Source of the DNA: Cellvibrio sp. KY-YJ-3
GTDB taxonomy: Bacteria > Pseudomonadota > Gammaproteobacteria > Pseudomonadales > Cellvibrionaceae
DNA: 64,000 nt
Direction of reading: 5' to 3'
Assembly (NCBI RefSeq): GCF_008806955.1
Contig: NZ_CP031727.1
Span: forward strand, 2,122,001-2,186,000
Shown: piece after piece, positions 19,094 to 27,617 of the stretch
Position numbering within the stretch: the first letter of the stretch is position 1
Layout: each line of letters opens with the position of its first letter
The notes under the pieces: generated by a model
The model's input: only the letters and a program-made list of their open reading frames with translations
The model's database searches: none
What the model was told of the DNA's origin: nothing
Translations under genes and position numbers: made by a program

Positions 19094-19750
19094 ATGAAAT
19101 ACCTAATTGCGCTTTTGTTATCTGTTGGCTTGATCGGTTGTACAACTACTGATCCTTACACTGGCGAACAAAAAACCAGTAAAACTGTAAAAGGTGCCGG
19201 TATTGGTGCCGTAGCGGGTGCGGTATTGGGCGCAGCTACTGGCGATAATGCCAAGGATCGCCGTGAGCGTGCGCTTAAAGGTGCTGCCCTGGGCGGTGTA
19301 GTGGGTGGTGGTGTAGGTAACTACATGGATCGCCAGGAAGCCAAACTGCGTGCCGAATTACAGGGCACCGGTGTGCAAGTAAGACGAGAAGGTAATAACC
19401 TGTTTTTGGTTATGCCGGGCAACATTACCTTTGCAACCAACAGTGCTGACATTCGCTCAGACTTCTTTTCTGTACTCAATTCTGTAGCCAAAGTATTGGC
19501 CGAGTTCAATCAAACCTCTATTCGCGTAACTGGCCATACCGATTCTACTGGTAGCGATAGCATCAACCAGCCGCTGAGCCAGCGTCGTGCCGACAGTGTG
19601 GCCATGTACTTGCGCAGCCAAAAAGTGGCGAGTGCGCGTATCCAGTCTTATGGTTACGGCTCGCGCTACCCGGTTGCTAGCAACGACAACGCTATGGGTC
19701 GCGAACAGAACCGTCGTGTAGAACTGGAACTGGTACCTAACGAACAATAA
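19094..19750 (+). CDS. OmpA-family lipoprotein (YiaD-like)
   Basis: The 218-residue protein starts at ATG 19094, after GGAG at 19083-19086; an upstream in-frame codon at 19073 would add seven unlikely residues. It has a lipobox LIGC, then glycine-zipper repeats (GAGIGAVAGAVLGAATG, GAALGGVVGGGVGNY) and a C-terminal OmpA peptidoglycan-binding domain (TGHTDSTGSDSINQPLSQRR, NRRVELELV). It probably links outer membrane and peptidoglycan. It is a single-gene unit closed by a terminator. Confidence 0.92.
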   Translation: MKYLIALLLSVGLIGCTTTDPYTGEQKTSKTVKGAGIGAVAGAVLGAATGDNAKDRRERALKGAALGGVVGGGVGNYMDRQEAKLRAELQGTGVQVRREGNNLFLVMPGNITFATNSADIRSDFFSVLNSVAKVLAEFNQTSIRVTGHTDSTGSDSINQPLSQRRADSVAMYLRSQKVASARIQSYGYGSRYPVASNDNAMGREQNRRVELELVPNEQ

Positions 19751-19766
19751 CTTCGACTGCTCGTCC

Positions 19767-19799
19767 AAAAGCCGCTCGGGTAACCGCAGCGGCTTTTTT
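19767..19799 (+). terminator. Terminator after the OmpA-family gene
   Basis: AAAAGCCGCT, an 11-base loop, AGCGGCTTTT and further T residues. Confidence 0.9.
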
Positions 19800-19839
19800 A
19801 TTGCCCATATTTTGTATGGGCAACGATTATTTTTAACGG

Positions 19840-19857
19840 GTGCTGCTTTTTTAGCAT
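19840..19857. promoter_or_regulatory. Operator-like dyad 1 upstream of the BlaI-family gene
   Basis: GTGCTGCTTTTTTAGCAT: the same GTGCT-N8-AGCAY frame as two further sites downstream, 43 bases before the second. Probably bound by the BlaI-family repressor encoded next. Confidence 0.65.
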
Positions 19858-19882
19858 CTTTTACTTGACCGGTGAGTTAAAG

Positions 19883-19900
19883 GTGCTAATTTAATAGCAT
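19883..19900. promoter_or_regulatory. Operator-like dyad 2 upstream of the BlaI-family gene
   Basis: GTGCTAATTTAATAGCAT, a near-perfect dyad. It overlaps the likely -10 (TAATTT at 19887-19892), which sits 16 bases after a TTGACC -35 at 19865-19870, so a bound repressor would block RNA polymerase. Confidence 0.75.
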
Positions 19901-19901
19901 G

Positions 19902-19919
19902 GTGCTAAAAAAATAGCAC
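19902..19919. promoter_or_regulatory. Operator-like dyad 3 upstream of the BlaI-family gene
   Basis: GTGCTAAAAAAATAGCAC: GTGCTA and TAGCAC arms around an A-rich centre, starting 19 bases after site 2, so the two sites lie nearly on the same DNA face. Probably cooperative binding. Confidence 0.75.
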
Positions 19920-19956
19920 TTTCAGGTAACTCAGCAAATAGAGTGCGAGTAGAGAT

Positions 19957-20418
19957 ATGACTTCAGATGATATAGAAAAAGCAGCTGCCTCACAGCTCAG
20001 TCGGCGCGAGCGGCAAATTATGGATGCCTTATTTGAGGCGGGCGAGTTGTCTGCCCAGGATGTTCGTGAGGCCATTCCCGATGCGCCAAGTTATTCGGCT
20101 GTCAGGGCATTGTTGGCCAAGTTGGTGGAAAAGCAAATCGTGGATTTTCGTGAAGAGGGGCCTCGCTACATTTATTTTCCGCGAATCGCCCAGGAAGAGG
20201 CGCGTACGTCCGCATTGCAAAAACTGCTGAAAACTTTTTTTGGGGGGTCTACTGCGGCGGCAGTCAATGCGTTATTAGGGATGAATAAGGACAAACTCAG
20301 CGCCGATGAAATTGTCCAGCTGCAGCAAGCAATCGATGAAGCCGCTAATGTGGAAGTAAATTCATCCGCTGTGCATTCAACCGTAAAAGAGCCATCGTCA
20401 CCGAAAAAAAGCCAATAA
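19957..20418 (+). CDS. BlaI/MecI-family transcriptional repressor
   Basis: The 153-residue protein has a winged-helix N-terminal domain (LSRRERQIMDALFEAGELSA, then YSAVRALLAKLVEKQIV and the wing EGPRYIYFP) and a C-terminal dimerisation part. In classical systems BlaI represses its own operon and is cut when the M56 sensor peptidase is activated. Here the sensor-like gene follows 57 bases downstream. No beta-lactamase gene is present in the operon, so the signal is probably different. Three matching dyads precede the gene. Confidence 0.92.
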   Translation: MTSDDIEKAAASQLSRRERQIMDALFEAGELSAQDVREAIPDAPSYSAVRALLAKLVEKQIVDFREEGPRYIYFPRIAQEEARTSALQKLLKTFFGGSTAAAVNALLGMNKDKLSADEIVQLQQAIDEAANVEVNSSAVHSTVKEPSSPKKSQ

Positions 20419-20475
20419 TAATCGCACACAAACATTATTTTTGCGTGTAAGTGCCCATTAATACGAGGCAGAGTT

Positions 20476-22056
20476 ATGGATACCGCAACAACCATAGATG
20501 TTCTGGTGACCGGCTTGATTAAGCCTGCATTGTTATTATTGATAATTATGATGTTGTGGCTATTGGTGCGTAATAAATCGGCTGCCTTGCAGCATTTTGT
20601 GCTGAGTCTTGGTTTCCTTTGGATGCTCTTATTGCCGCTGCTCGCAAATATTGCACCGGTTATCCCGCTGAGCTTTGAATCAACACCGCTGATTACCCAA
20701 TGGATATCACATGAATACTTTGTATCAGTGGGTTCGTTGTTGGAGCAAGGGTTGACACAGGTGCAATGGTTAATTCTTCTCTCGCTGTATTTATTTCCCG
20801 CCAGCAGTTTATTGTTCTATTTATTGCTGGGAGTAATTGGTCTTTGGCAGCAACAAAAATCGGCACAAAAAATTATCGATCCCGAATTACTCGCACAAGC
20901 TGCCGTGTTGTGCGAATTAGTGGATGTGCAGCGCCCGGTTCAATTATTGACGTCGCCCGATGTGAAATCACCGTACACTTGGGGGCTTTTTCGCCCGGTT
21001 ATTGTATTGCCGCGCGCGGTGTTGTTGTGGGATGAAGACAAACGCGTGAGCGTGTTGATGCATGAGTTGGGGCATATCGCGCGTTGGGATTGGCTAATTA
21101 GTTTGTTGGTAAAAATTACCTGCGCTTTTTTTTGGTTTTTGTTGCCAATCTGGTGGGTGGCCCATCAACTATTCTTACAAGCTGAAATCGCGTGTGATGA
21201 TTACATCTATAAGTTGCGCGACAAGCATCTTAGCTATGCTAAAAATTTATTGGCGTTTGCGACATTAGAGGGAAATCATCCGGTCGATGATAGCGCAATG
21301 TATATGCGTGGCCATTCAGATATTCATCAGCGTATTTTGGCTGTGTTGGATAAGCAGCGGCCACATCATTCCATCGCTACTGAATCAGCGCAGTACTGGG
21401 TGCTTATTGGTGCATTGTTGCTAAGCATTTTTGCGAGTGTGCAGTGGATTCCCTTGCGCGCGCAAATGAATGCCTCAGTGGATGATGTATTGAAAATCCA
21501 GTGGGAAGATAATCAAGATGCATTGCTCCATAACACAGAAGTGCGCAGCGAAATATTCAGCTGGGCGTTAGTGCAATCATTAAAACCTGTATTGTCTGAT
21601 GCCCCATCGCCTCTGGAAATAATAGAACAGGTACATGTTGAGGCGGTTAAACCAGATAAAACCGAACTGACCCAACTCTCCGGTATTGAACTTGGTTCCC
21701 CTTCAGCCTTGCCCATCCCTCGCATTCAAGTCGAAGGTTTTTTGCCGGTAACGTTGGTTACACCCGTGTATCCCGCGCGCGCGCTGAGTAAGGGTATCGA
21801 GGGCTGGGTGGAGGTTGAATTTACGATTGATACCACCGGCCATATTATCAATCCGCGTATTATTAACCGTTCGCCCTCGCGTGTGTTTGACCGCAGTGTT
21901 TTAACTGCATTAAAAAAATCCCACTACCGTCCGCAAGTAATTGATGGGCAACCTATTGTTGTGCAAGGTGTAACAGAATTGTTCCGCTTTACGCTCTTGC
22001 ATGATGATTCAGCTACGGGTGCAAGGCCCGCTGATGTCGCCACACGACGACGATAA
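20476..22056 (+). CDS. M56 (BlaR1-like) membrane peptidase with C-terminal TonB domain
   Basis: The 526-residue protein has about four membrane helices in the first 230 residues, with the zinc-peptidase motif HELGH (His196, Glu197, His200) and the downstream ligand Glu237 in AEIACDDYIY. A further helix lies near 400. Instead of the penicillin-binding sensor of BlaR1, the C-terminus (about 430-515) is a TonB C-terminal domain (PVYPARALSKGIEGWVEVEF, SRVFDRSVLTALKKSHYRP). It probably senses something in the periplasm and cleaves the co-encoded repressor. TonB-dependent partners are not identified. Confidence 0.9.
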   Translation: MDTATTIDVLVTGLIKPALLLLIIMMLWLLVRNKSAALQHFVLSLGFLWMLLLPLLANIAPVIPLSFESTPLITQWISHEYFVSVGSLLEQGLTQVQWLILLSLYLFPASSLLFYLLLGVIGLWQQQKSAQKIIDPELLAQAAVLCELVDVQRPVQLLTSPDVKSPYTWGLFRPVIVLPRAVLLWDEDKRVSVLMHELGHIARWDWLISLLVKITCAFFWFLLPIWWVAHQLFLQAEIACDDYIYKLRDKHLSYAKNLLAFATLEGNHPVDDSAMYMRGHSDIHQRILAVLDKQRPHHSIATESAQYWVLIGALLLSIFASVQWIPLRAQMNASVDDVLKIQWEDNQDALLHNTEVRSEIFSWALVQSLKPVLSDAPSPLEIIEQVHVEAVKPDKTELTQLSGIELGSPSALPIPRIQVEGFLPVTLVTPVYPARALSKGIEGWVEVEFTIDTTGHIINPRIINRSPSRVFDRSVLTALKKSHYRPQVIDGQPIVVQGVTELFRFTLLHDDSATGARPADVATRRR

Positions 22057-22153
22057 GTTTTAACTTCCCCTCCATCCACACAGATCGTTAATCATTTTTT
22101 GTATGCCATAACCGGGCAGGGATTTTCTTTGCCCAAAAACCGAGGAAATTATT

Positions 22154-22801
22154 ATGAACGCTATACCTATCCCCGTTTTAGTTGATGGTCATCTATTTAC
22201 CCATTCCCTAATAGCTCGTCTGTTGAGTATTTTTCCCGCCGCATTGTTGATGACTTTGTGCCTGCTATTTGCGATGTATTCGCTGGTGCATAACGATTAC
22301 CCATTGCAGCCTGCAAAACCAACACCGCCTATACCGACAGTTACCATGGAAGTTCCTGAAACCATTGAGACGATAAAACAAGAGCCGCCTGTGCGCCCGG
22401 TTGAGCAATTGCCACCGCCAGTCATTAATACGCAGGAGACCATCGAGGTTAAAGTAGACCCCGGTATGAATTTCGGCGAGCCACCGCTTGCAGCGAAACC
22501 ACCCATTGATGGTGTGTTTGGTTTTGCTGGGCAAATGGTACCCATTATCCGCATTGCGCCCCAGTATCCGCAGGCGGCAGTTGCGCGAGGCGTCGAAGGT
22601 TATGTGGATATTATGTTTGATGTGACTGCATTGGGGACTACCGAAAATATTCGAATTATCGCCGCCGTACCCTCCAGTGTGTTTAACCGCAGTGTGATCA
22701 AAGCGGTGAAAGGCTGGAAGTACAAACCTAATGTGGTGGATGGTGTTGCGGTAAAAACGCCAGATGTGAGAGATAGGGTTCGTTTCAACATGGAAAAATA
22801 A
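22154..22801 (+). CDS. TonB-family energy-transducing protein
   Basis: The 215-residue protein has one N-terminal membrane helix (about 22-45), a Pro/Glu-rich periplasmic spacer (residues 50-115) and a C-terminal TonB domain (APQYPQAAVARGVEGYVDIM, SSVFNRSVIKAVKGWKYKP). No exbB or exbD lies beside it. It ends the blaI-like/M56 operon, with a 97-base gap after the peptidase gene. The C-terminal domain closely parallels that of the preceding protein, which suggests duplication of the domain. Confidence 0.9.
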   Translation: MNAIPIPVLVDGHLFTHSLIARLLSIFPAALLMTLCLLFAMYSLVHNDYPLQPAKPTPPIPTVTMEVPETIETIKQEPPVRPVEQLPPPVINTQETIEVKVDPGMNFGEPPLAAKPPIDGVFGFAGQMVPIIRIAPQYPQAAVARGVEGYVDIMFDVTALGTTENIRIIAAVPSSVFNRSVIKAVKGWKYKPNVVDGVAVKTPDVRDRVRFNMEK

Positions 22802-22878
22802 CGCGACCGAACAAATGATTGCGGCGGTTTCGCTGTGAGTCGATAATGCCGCATCTTTTTCACGTTGTTTTTGCTGCT

Positions 22879-23706
22879 ATGTCCAATCCTATTGCCCTGT
22901 TGTGTAATCACCCGGAATCCATGCTGCACGCTGAAACCCTGGCCATGCAGTGGTCTTTGCCTTTATTGCGTGAGCTTGAGGTGGAAACAATTAGCGATAT
23001 TGATTTTGTATTGGTGGTCGCGCCTCACGCCATTGAGTTGCAGCAAACCGGGCGTAAAGCACCGGGCCCGATTCGTGCGGAATTTACGGAAGGGGCAGTG
23101 GATCATCGGCGTAAATTTGGTGGCGGCAAGGGGCAGATGATAGCCAAAGCGGTCGGCATTAAAGCCGGTGTTTACCCATGGGTGTTGGATGCAACGGCGG
23201 GTTTGGGCAAAGACAGCTTTGTATTGGCAACACTGGGTAGCACAGTGACTATGATTGAGCGTTCGCCCATAGTGCACTGTTTGTTAAACGACGGTTTGCA
23301 GCGTGCACGCGATTATGCGCTGCAAGATCCGGAATTGTTTGCGGTGTTACAACGGATGCACTTGGTGCAGCAAGATAGCCGCGATTATTTGCAATCGCTA
23401 ACCGCAGGCAATTTTCCGGATGTAATTTATTTGGACCCTATGTTTCCCGAACGCCACAAGACGGCCGATGTTAAAAAAGACATGGCCGCGTTTCATTTGC
23501 TGGTGGGTAAAGATGAAGACGCCGATGCACTGTTGCCACTGGCGCTGGCACACGCCAATTATCGCGTGGTGGTGAAGCGGCCGCGCAAGGCGCCCTTATT
23601 AAATAATCAAGCGCCGTCTTATCAGCTGGAAGGAAAATCGAGTCGCTACGATATTTATACGTTAAAAAAATTACCGGAGCGACTCAATAATACGGGTGAT
23701 ATTTAG
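22879..23706 (+). CDS. rsmJ: 16S rRNA m2G1516 methyltransferase RsmJ
   Basis: The 275-residue SAM-dependent methyltransferase has the family segments APGPIRAEF, HRRKFGGGKGQ, LDATAGLGKDSFVLA (SAM-binding loop) and YLDPMFPER (catalytic motif). It modifies G1516 of 16S rRNA. ATG 22879 gives MSNPIALL; Mets at 22846 and 22819 are in frame but less likely. Its stop overlaps that of the convergent MFS transporter by four bases. Confidence 0.94.
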   Translation: MSNPIALLCNHPESMLHAETLAMQWSLPLLRELEVETISDIDFVLVVAPHAIELQQTGRKAPGPIRAEFTEGAVDHRRKFGGGKGQMIAKAVGIKAGVYPWVLDATAGLGKDSFVLATLGSTVTMIERSPIVHCLLNDGLQRARDYALQDPELFAVLQRMHLVQQDSRDYLQSLTAGNFPDVIYLDPMFPERHKTADVKKDMAAFHLLVGKDEDADALLPLALAHANYRVVVKRPRKAPLLNNQAPSYQLEGKSSRYDIYTLKKLPERLNNTGDI

Positions 23707-24935
23707 TGGCCGCCGTACTGGCTAATTTCCAATTGTGATAAATGTTTTTCCGCAGGGTTTTTGATCCAGTTGTAAATCATGGCAATACATAATAAACCCG
23801 CAAAACCGGTTGCCAAATAAAAGCCGTATTTCACGTGGCCAAATAAATCCCCCACGGCACCCATTAATAGTGGGCCAAGTGCAGCGGCCACGGCGGTGAA
23901 AAATAAAATAACACCGGCGACTGTGCCGTGTTCACTTTTATTGAAACAGCTGATGCCTTTTGAATTAAGTGTTGGGTAAATCATCGACATAAATAAACCC
24001 GAAAGCGGCAATAGAAAAACCGCATAGTTCACACCGCCCAACATGCTGCCTAGAAAGCATAAAAAAATGCAGCTGCTAAACAGTGCCATTACCGATGTCC
24101 AGTTGAATTTAGTCAGAATCCAGGCGCCCAGAAAGCGTCCGCCCGCGCGCAGCACAAAAAATATTGTCAGCGCATAGGTAGCAAACCACAGGGCGTTGCC
24201 GGAATAGTCTTTGAGGAAAGTTGGCATCCACACATAAATTGCAACTTCGGTGGCAACATACAGGGCAATTGCTCCCGAAAAGCCGGCGGCATAGGGGTTG
24301 CCAATCATTTTTATCGTGCGTTTAACATCAATTTTATCCTGTGCACTGGCGGGTTTATGCTTGGGATAATTTACCCGTGATGCGATGACAATCAGCAGCA
24401 AGCACACAAATCCGGCAAAAATATATAAATAAATCCACGAGACTTTTGCTGCTAGTAAATAGGCGACAATCGCTGGACCGATAATGGCACCGACACCAAA
24501 AAAGCCTTCCACCGTATTCATGGTGCGTGTGTGTTCGCGGCTGGAAGTAGAAATGTCGCCAATCAGTGCGAGTGCACCGGTTTTAAAAATGCCAATCGCA
24601 CAGCCGGAGATTAATAGCAGCCCGACAAAAAACTCAAAGTAACTGCCGAGCGCAAATAAAAAACAGGAAATGGCAAACAGCGCCAAGCCGATCAAAATCG
24701 TGTACTTGCGCCCGATGCGATCCGCTAAAAACCCAAAGGCGATACCGCTAAAGGCGATGGCAATCATCGGTGCGTAGTGAAACGCACTGGCCTGGGTGAG
24801 GTTGAGGTTAAATTCCTTGATGATTTCGGGAATGATCACACCCACCGCATCGGTGGTCATGGCAAACATGGTGAACATTAAAAACGTGAGCCAGCGGATA
24901 AGAACCAGATTGTGTTCTTGGTGTGCAGATGTCAT
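23703..24935 (-). CDS. MFS transporter, probable sugar permease
   Basis: The 410-residue protein shows twelve hydrophobic segments and the MFS loop motif GFLADRIGRKYT between helices 2 and 3. A cytoplasmic His-rich N-terminus (TSAHQEHN) and a short GGH end are present. It is read divergently from the ROK repressor, from a shared symmetric promoter region, so it most likely imports the sugar used by the GH32/GH68-like enzyme and the fructokinase. Sucrose or a short fructoside is my inference; the substrate is not fixed by the sequence. Confidence 0.88.
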   Translation of the reverse strand: MTSAHQEHNLVLIRWLTFLMFTMFAMTTDAVGVIIPEIIKEFNLNLTQASAFHYAPMIAIAFSGIAFGFLADRIGRKYTILIGLALFAISCFLFALGSYFEFFVGLLLISGCAIGIFKTGALALIGDISTSSREHTRTMNTVEGFFGVGAIIGPAIVAYLLAAKVSWIYLYIFAGFVCLLLIVIASRVNYPKHKPASAQDKIDVKRTIKMIGNPYAAGFSGAIALYVATEVAIYVWMPTFLKDYSGNALWFATYALTIFFVLRAGGRFLGAWILTKFNWTSVMALFSSCIFLCFLGSMLGGVNYAVFLLPLSGLFMSMIYPTLNSKGISCFNKSEHGTVAGVILFFTAVAAALGPLLMGAVGDLFGHVKYGFYLATGFAGLLCIAMIYNWIKNPAEKHLSQLEISQYGGH

Positions 24936-25135
24936 GGGGCAGCCCTGTGCAAAATAGATAATTTATTGTGAATTATTAGGCTCTGGTTGCGAGCAAATCA
25001 GGTATGTCTTGATTCCGGTCTGATTGATCCCTGTGTATCAATTCCAGTTGCATTTATCCCGTTTTATTAATCTCGGTTTATTAATGCTAGTACAGCATTT
25101 GAGTCTGGCACCCAAAAGCGTATGATTGGAAAAGT

Positions 25136-25175
25136 AGTTGACTTATTTATTCACAGTGGTTTAATTAAGTCAACT
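25136..25175. promoter_or_regulatory. Symmetric divergent promoter with embedded operator (MFS / ROK regulator)
   Basis: AGTTGACTTA (25136-25145) and TAAGTCAACT (25166-25175) form a perfect 10-bp inverted repeat 20 bases apart. Each arm supplies a TTGACT -35. On the + strand it pairs with TTAATT (25161-25166), on the - strand with ATAAAT (25150-25145), both at exactly 17 bases. The centre carries TCACAGTGGTTTAATTAA (25151-25168), shared with the fructokinase promoter. A protein bound here would block both promoters. Confidence 0.7.
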
Positions 25176-25229
25176 CGATTACATGATAAAAAATAGTTTT
25201 TATATTCTCTAAAGGTAATAGGGGTCGCT

Positions 25230-26447
25230 ATGAGTAAGGGTAGTAATTCGAGTGGTTTGCGCCGTTATAACGAACGGGTGTTGATCAGTTCATTGCGTAG
25301 CCTGGGCATGGCTTCCAAGTTTGAACTGGCGCGGCTCTCCAACCTTACCCCACAAGCGGTCACACGTATTATCGACGACCTGGAAGCGGCGGGGCTGGTG
25401 GCACAACGGGGCAAGTTACAGCGCGGTCTCGGCCAACCTTCCACCATGTACAGTATTGATCCCAAGGGGGCTTTTTCCATTGGGGTGAATGTGGGTCGCA
25501 ATGACATCCAAATATTGTTGATGGATTTTGGCGGCAATGTGATAAATAAAGTCGCACATGAATTTAGCCTGCCTAACCCAGACTTTCTGCTGGAAAAAGT
25601 AGAGCTGGCGATAACGCATTTACAGGGCTTGTTAGACCCCAGCGAACGCCCGCGTTTGGTGGGGGTTGGCTTGGCCATGCCCTGGTTTATGGGTGGTTGG
25701 CAGCAGGAATTAAATATGAGCGATGAACTGGCCGCGCGCTGGAATTCACTCAAGTTTGATCAGGAGCTGGCCAAGCGTATCAGCCTGCCGATTTTTATCG
25801 AAAACGATTGCTCCGCCGCCGCCATCGCCGAGTTGCAATTTGGTTTGGGCAATCAGGTTAAAAACTTTTTGTACATTTTTATCGGCACCTTTGTTGGTGG
25901 CGGGGTGGTATTGCAAGGCAATTTGGAAAGTGGTGTGCATGGCAACTCCGGGGCTTTGGCCTCTATGCCGGTGTCGCCCTCCACTCTGGATTCCTGCCCG
26001 CCGGTGAAAGGGCCGTTTGAAGTGTTGGCTAATCGCGCCTCTATTTATGTATTGCGCCGTCATCTCAAAGCACGCGGTTTTGCGATCAACAATATTTCGG
26101 AATTACCGCGCATATTGCCGCAGGCGCAAGTGGCGGTTGACGAGTGGATAGAAGATTGCGCCCAGGCACTGACCTTTGCGATTTTTTCTGCAACGGGGGT
26201 GCTGGATTTTGAAGCCATAGTGCTGGATGGCAATTTGCCCCGCGTGATTGTGTTGCAATTGGTGGAGCGTTTGCGCACCACCCTGGCTGAACTCACGCCA
26301 CCCGGTGTGTTTTTGCCGGATATTTTCTGCGGCATTATCGGTGTTGATGCGCGCGCGATTGGCGGTGCGATATTGCCGTTTTATGCCAATTTTTCACCGG
26401 ATACTACGGTGATGCTGACCAATCAGGGCAGTAACGATCAGCGCTGA
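25230..26447 (+). CDS. ROK-family transcriptional repressor
   Basis: The 405-residue protein has an N-terminal winged helix (VLISSLRSLGMASKFELARL, LTPQAVTRIIDDLEAAGLV) and a ROK sugar-kinase-like domain (SIGVNVGRNDIQILLMDFGG, IENDCSAAAIAELQFG, FIGTFVGGGVV). Members such as NagC or Mlc lose DNA binding when sugar or a partner binds. It sits at the start of the sugar cluster, with the enzyme gene 61 bases downstream, and is likely to regulate its own promoter and that of the kinase. Confidence 0.92.
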   Translation: MSKGSNSSGLRRYNERVLISSLRSLGMASKFELARLSNLTPQAVTRIIDDLEAAGLVAQRGKLQRGLGQPSTMYSIDPKGAFSIGVNVGRNDIQILLMDFGGNVINKVAHEFSLPNPDFLLEKVELAITHLQGLLDPSERPRLVGVGLAMPWFMGGWQQELNMSDELAARWNSLKFDQELAKRISLPIFIENDCSAAAIAELQFGLGNQVKNFLYIFIGTFVGGGVVLQGNLESGVHGNSGALASMPVSPSTLDSCPPVKGPFEVLANRASIYVLRRHLKARGFAINNISELPRILPQAQVAVDEWIEDCAQALTFAIFSATGVLDFEAIVLDGNLPRVIVLQLVERLRTTLAELTPPGVFLPDIFCGIIGVDARAIGGAILPFYANFSPDTTVMLTNQGSNDQR

Positions 26448-26508
26448 TATTTAGCCCTGTTCAGTAGTGCAACCTGATTTTTTTCAAGTTTGTTTGAGGG
26501 TTATATTC

Positions 26509-27477
26509 GTGTTGCAGCTGACTGATAAATGGGTATGGGATTTCTGGTTCGCCGTGGATGGCGAGGATTACCACATGTTTTATTTGCAGGCCGATAAGGC
26601 GCTGCAAAATCCGGATTTGCGCCACTGGAATGTGTCGGTCGGCCATGCGGTTTCTAAAAATTTGCGCGACTGGACACTGCTGCCAGATGCCATCGCACCC
26701 ACCCAAGGCGATGATAATGCGCCCGATTCTTTTACCACCTGGACTGGCTGCGTTATTAACGTCGGCGCTGAGTGGTACATGTATTACACCGGCACCAAGC
26801 GCGCAGAAAAAGGGTTGGTGCAGCGCGTATGTTTGGCTAAATCCCCCGATTTAATTCATTGGACCAAACACAATAGCAATCCGGTGGTGGAGCTGGATGA
26901 GCGTTGGTACGACGGTTTGAATTTGGATTATTGGCACGATGCGTCCTGGCGCGACCCCTGGGTGATGAAAGATCCACAAACGGATTTGTACCATATGCTG
27001 GTTACTTGCCGTGTTAATCGCGGTGAGCCGGATGGTCGCGGTGCGATTGGCTATGCTTCTTCCACCAACTTGCTCGACTGGGCAGTGGGCGATGCCTTTC
27101 TGGCACCGGGTTGGTTTGGTGAAATGGAAGTGCCGCAGATCGAAAAAATTGGCGACCGCTATTATTTATTCTGTTCGGTATCCACACGTTTCCACTCCGC
27201 AAAACACAAAGCCGAACCTGGTTGTGAACCGCAAACTGGCGTGAAATATTTTGTCGCCGACTCCATGATGGGGCCTTACGAATGCATGGGTAATGGCTTT
27301 TTGACCGGCCCCAAACAAGACGGCCTCTACTCTGGTCGTTTGATTAAAGGCCCGGATCAAGCCTGGTATTTGCTGGCCTTTATGGGCAACGATGCGCAGG
27401 GGCAATTTACGGGCAATATTATCGACCCTATCAAAGTTGTCGTTGCAGATGATGGTAGTTTGTCGCTGCTGGATTAA
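26509..27477 (+). CDS. GH32/GH68-like five-bladed propeller glycosidase, intracellular
   Basis: The 322-residue protein starts at GTG 26509 after a GAGG site; an upstream GTG at 26467 has no good signal. There is no signal peptide. Clan GH-J hallmarks are present: VWDFW with Asp11 as likely nucleophile, WRDPW (148-150) as transition-state stabiliser, and Glu207 in GEMEVPQIEK as probable acid/base. The VWDFW start is closer to the GH68 type than to the WMNDPN of invertases, and GH43 is a further alternative. With a fructokinase next door, beta-fructosidase activity on an imported sugar is the best guess. Confidence 0.8.
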   Translation: MLQLTDKWVWDFWFAVDGEDYHMFYLQADKALQNPDLRHWNVSVGHAVSKNLRDWTLLPDAIAPTQGDDNAPDSFTTWTGCVINVGAEWYMYYTGTKRAEKGLVQRVCLAKSPDLIHWTKHNSNPVVELDERWYDGLNLDYWHDASWRDPWVMKDPQTDLYHMLVTCRVNRGEPDGRGAIGYASSTNLLDWAVGDAFLAPGWFGEMEVPQIEKIGDRYYLFCSVSTRFHSAKHKAEPGCEPQTGVKYFVADSMMGPYECMGNGFLTGPKQDGLYSGRLIKGPDQAWYLLAFMGNDAQGQFTGNIIDPIKVVVADDGSLSLLD

Positions 27478-27518
27478 TGCCCGCTTCATTCCTCGTTTAA
27501 ATTTCTGTCCAATTAAAT

Positions 27519-27561
27519 GCCCAGTCGCCGAATCCACATCGGCGGCTGGGCGTTTGTATTT
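27519..27561 (+). terminator. Terminator after the glycosidase gene
   Basis: GCCCAGTCGCCGA, loop ATCCACA, TCGGCGGCTGGGC, followed by a T-rich stretch. 13-bp stem with one wobble pair. Confidence 0.8.
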
Positions 27562-27617
27562 GATGGGGTAGATGCCCGTTTAATTCTGGTTACTCAAAAA
27601 AATAAACGCTGCACCTC

